NCBI GenBank assembly: GCA_028823145.1
Contig: JAPKCA010000007.1
Span: 1 to 41,839, forward strand
Length of the DNA: 41,839 bases
Direction: 5' to 3'
DNA from: Flavobacteriales bacterium
Lineage (GTDB): Bacteria > Bacteroidota > Bacteroidia > Flavobacteriales_D > Sanyastnellaceae
The position numbers and the translations under genes were made by a program. This document shows positions 39,669 to 41,839 of the stretch, piece by piece; the stretch's first letter is position 1; each line of letters opens with the position of its first letter. Under the pieces are notes generated by a model, which searched no databases, was not told where the DNA came from, and saw nothing but the letters and a program-made list of their open reading frames with translations.

Positions 39669-41839
39669 TTATCGTTTCCCTCCCCACTGCTTGAAGCGCC
39701 ATTTGTTTCTTTTGATCTCACGCTCGGGAGCCGCCTTTGGTGAGGTGCCATCTCCTTTCGGGCCGGCAATTCTAACTCGTGTAGCCTCCTTACCTTCAAA
39801 ATCAACGATAGCCTGTACGGCCATCTCGTTGTATTCATTTAGTTTTTGAGCGATAGTCCGCTCAATAAGACCTCTAAGCTCTTGATCACCGTTCCTTAAC
39901 TTTCCATAAATAGCTGACTTTTCAGCAGTCATTCCATAGCCGCCCATCATGAGGATAGCATCGTCCAGAGCCAGACGTATTGCTTCAGGGGAAATCTGCC
40001 TAACTGAAACATCATCGATGGATGCAGTGTTCCAATCAATTTCCTCCCCAGTCAATACAACTGGCGTTGGAATGAGTCCTGATTGCATAGCGTCAGCCTT
40101 ATTTAAATCGTCATCACCACTAGCCCATGCTAATATCAGATCCTGCAAACCTTCAGATTTTTTCTGCAACGCATTTGTTCGATTTTGCATTTCACTGAAT
40201 AAATCAGCGGAAGTACCGGGCAATCCTACGGAGCAATTCACCACGTTCTTGTAAGGATGATCTCCTGATTCCCAAGCAACACCAACGACCCTTTCCAGAT
40301 CATTTGATTTTAATTTTTCTGGGTGAATTGCTATTGCAAACCCATCATGATTTCCGCTAGCTAAAATATAATCTCCTGAGCGAACACGCCCCAACACTCG
40401 AACGGGCACTTGCCCTAAGAATGCTGCTTTTTCGTATCGTGCGGTATTGCCTTGGGGCATATTACCGAGAACTACAGGTTGAGTTGAAATAACGAACAAA
40501 TTGTCAGCACCGGCGGTGTTCAACGAAATCATGCCATTTTTAACACCAACCACTTGTCCCGATTCATAGTCTGCAAGTGGATTCTCGCGAAGCAACCATT
40601 CTGCGTAGTCACCAGCGCCCGATTGGTAAGTGACTCCAACTTTGTAATGATTTCCACTACCCGTCACCAATCCGGTTGAGCTCGATAACGGCTGCATATC
40701 ACCCAATATCGCATTTTGATACTCAATTTTCAACGCCTCTGCGTTTTGGACGGGAACGCTTGATTCATCAAGAGCAGCGCCCGCTATAATCAAATTAGCA
40801 TAGGCTAGTATTGCAGGGGCGGCATCCCCAATCCCAAAAGACGGAGGAGGAGGGCAAGCGGCAAAGAAAGGAGCAGGAAAAGGACCATAAAACACGATTC
40901 CAACACAACCAGTCACCGCGGTTCCATCAGCGATTAATTCAGCGAGTATCAACGCTAAATCGAGCGCCGCATTTGCGTACCCAATAGACGCACTAGTAGC
41001 GCCTTCCTGGGCGGTTTTTTTATCTTGGTCAAGAAAAGCAAGCTCTAAGACGAATTCTCCGTCGGCCATCAACTCATTTGTGTTGGCTTGTTGCGTGCCA
41101 CCCACATATTGCACCCTTACCCCTTCAATCCGGCCCATTTCGATGTCATTGTTATTTTGGAATGACATAAAATTCTGAGCATTTGCTGGCGTCATACTTC
41201 CAAGTTGAATTTCAATACCTCCTTGATTGACACTTGTGCTATTGTTAATGAAGGTTGCTGCGGTCACTGCTGCACTAGAGACACTTAAAGTCGATGATGC
41301 TGTTGGGCTCGCCGAAGTGCCAATCGTGATTTTGTCCGTAGTGGTTGTGCCAGAGACCTTTAGTCCTGCTGCAAATTCTACAGCCCCCGTGACTGTTGTT
41401 GTATTCGTTACATTAAAATTGTTGGCATTGATATTTCGAATGTCAGCTGCTCCCGTAAAGATGCTATTCGACAATACGGTGAGATTTCCAGTTAAATCAA
41501 CTCGCCCAGTTCCATTTAAACTAGCCGTAATTATTAGGTCGTTAAGAAAGCTAGAGTTCCCCGACATGATTAACCTTTGAGATTCCCATTGCTTCTTAGC
41601 ATAGACATTCCCAGTTGAAGATGAAGCGGAAAACAGGATGTTTGAATTGAATGTAGACGGATTGCCTAAAATCGTGTTCCAAGTCGCTGTACTCCCCTTG
41701 TAGACCGTGAAATCTCCTCCTGCCGAAAACTTCCGACGGAACATACCATCCCCATAAACGTTCAAGTCCCATCCTGTTTCTGCAGAGCCACCAACGGTTA
41801 GGTCACCGCTCATCGTCATACTGGTCGTTTCCATTCCAC
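39669..41839 (-). CDS. Large fibre-like repeat protein with DYAEW domain (5' partial)
   Basis: At least 721 residues, reading open to the right window edge; the Met at 41834 is probably internal. The first 240 or so visible residues are Thr/Ser/Asn/Gly-rich short beta repeats (SGDLTVGGS, NGTGRVDLTGNLTV, KVSGTTTTDKITIG), as in phage tail fibres and trimeric beta-helix adhesins. A hydrophobic, Ala-rich segment with CPPPPSFGIGD follows. Then comes a domain starting GDYAEWLLRENPLADYESGQVVGV and including FVISTQPVVLGNMPQG, FLGQVPVRVLGRVRSGDYILASG and ERVVGVAWES, which resembles by eye the peptidase_G2-like chaperone/self-cleaving domain of fibre proteins. The end is helical and very basic (EREIKRNKWRFKQWGGKR). 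There is no T9SS domain. GC is lower than in neighbouring genes. Confidence 0.75.
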   Translation of the reverse strand, partial: GMETTSMTMSGDLTVGGSAETGWDLNVYGDGMFRRKFSAGGDFTVYKGSTATWNTILGNPSTFNSNILFSASSSTGNVYAKKQWESQRLIMSGNSSFLNDLIITASLNGTGRVDLTGNLTVLSNSIFTGAADIRNINANNFNVTNTTTVTGAVEFAAGLKVSGTTTTDKITIGTSASPTASSTLSVSSAAVTAATFINNSTSVNQGGIEIQLGSMTPANAQNFMSFQNNNDIEMGRIEGVRVQYVGGTQQANTNELMADGEFVLELAFLDQDKKTAQEGATSASIGYANAALDLALILAELIADGTAVTGCVGIVFYGPFPAPFFAACPPPPSFGIGDAAPAILAYANLIIAGAALDESSVPVQNAEALKIEYQNAILGDMQPLSSSTGLVTGSGNHYKVGVTYQSGAGDYAEWLLRENPLADYESGQVVGVKNGMISLNTAGADNLFVISTQPVVLGNMPQGNTARYEKAAFLGQVPVRVLGRVRSGDYILASGNHDGFAIAIHPEKLKSNDLERVVGVAWESGDHPYKNVVNCSVGLPGTSADLFSEMQNRTNALQKKSEGLQDLILAWASGDDDLNKADAMQSGLIPTPVVLTGEEIDWNTASIDDVSVRQISPEAIRLALDDAILMMGGYGMTAEKSAIYGKLRNGDQELRGLIERTIAQKLNEYNEMAVQAIVDFEGKEATRVRIAGPKGDGTSPKAAPEREIKRNKWRFKQWGGKR

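Overview
The window is chromosomal DNA from a member of Bacteroidota, most likely a Flavobacteriales-type organism of moderate GC. The evidence is a SusC/SusD pair, four proteins with type IX secretion (T9SS) C-terminal sorting domains, lipoproteins of the Bacteroidota-restricted families DUF4270, DUF4296 and DUF4837, a dihydroorotase with the Bacteroidota-type DDQVHFREPG motif, and promoters of the TTG-N19/20-TAnnTTTG type. I see no tRNA, rRNA, CRISPR array, insertion sequence or prophage. No gene-free stretch exceeds 300 bases. The two largest gaps are 32785-33056 (helicase promoter and leader) and 39394-39668 (one terminator-like hairpin, otherwise nothing recognised).

Layout. 1-2040: end of a SusC-like TonB-dependent transporter, its SusD-like lipoprotein and a strong terminator. 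2100-3820 (-): a cyclase-family hydrolase and an outer-membrane barrel protein. 3900-5353 (+): a PLP-dependent decarboxylase. 5359-9415 (-): glmS, a DUF4270 lipoprotein and a single-domain glycogen-synthase-like protein, divergent from panC (9520, +). 10445-13911 (+): tatA (missing from the ORF track), a MltD-like lytic transglycosylase, a DUF4837 lipoprotein and an Asp-box lipoprotein, all with overlapping ends. 13901-16393 (-): a secreted M1 metallopeptidase. 16429-22405 (+): SlyD, then the packed run thiL, asparagine synthetase, glycosyltransferase, nitronate-monooxygenase-like protein and DCC protein. 22414-24228 (-): uvrC. 24273-25295 (+): an NAD-dependent epimerase/reductase. 25286-29145 (-): yraN, pseudouridine synthase, polyprenol-phosphate mannosyltransferase, pyrC and a DUF4296 lipoprotein. 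29183-30094 (+): a barrel-like protein. 30111-32784 (-): a coiled-coil membrane protein and an RhlE-type helicase. 33057-37635 (-): PhoD-like lipoprotein, stand-alone TonB C-terminal domain, and two T9SS-exported proteins (beta-propeller-like and YHYH). 37831-39393 (+): a T9SS-exported alpha/beta-hydrolase-like protein that lacks the nucleophile serine. 39669-41839 (-): a large fibre-like protein, partial at the window edge and lower in GC.

How the genes fit together. Most are housekeeping and cell-envelope genes: amino-sugar supply (glmS), murein turnover, Tat export, cofactor synthesis (panC, thiL), pyrimidine synthesis (pyrC), DNA repair (uvrC) and RNA handling (helicase, pseudouridine synthase). 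Layered on these is a surface/secretion layer of SusCD, T9SS cargo, lipoproteins and barrels.

Most notable observations. (1) Many start codons sit only 3-4 nt behind a -7-like TAnnTT(T/C)G element, which suggests leaderless mRNAs. (2) The panC and glycogen-synthase-like genes have physically overlapping divergent promoters. (3) The secreted hydrolase has GDGTGG where a GxSxG elbow is expected. (4) The fibre-like ORF at the right edge has an unfamiliar architecture. I found no clear-cut new defence or mobile system.
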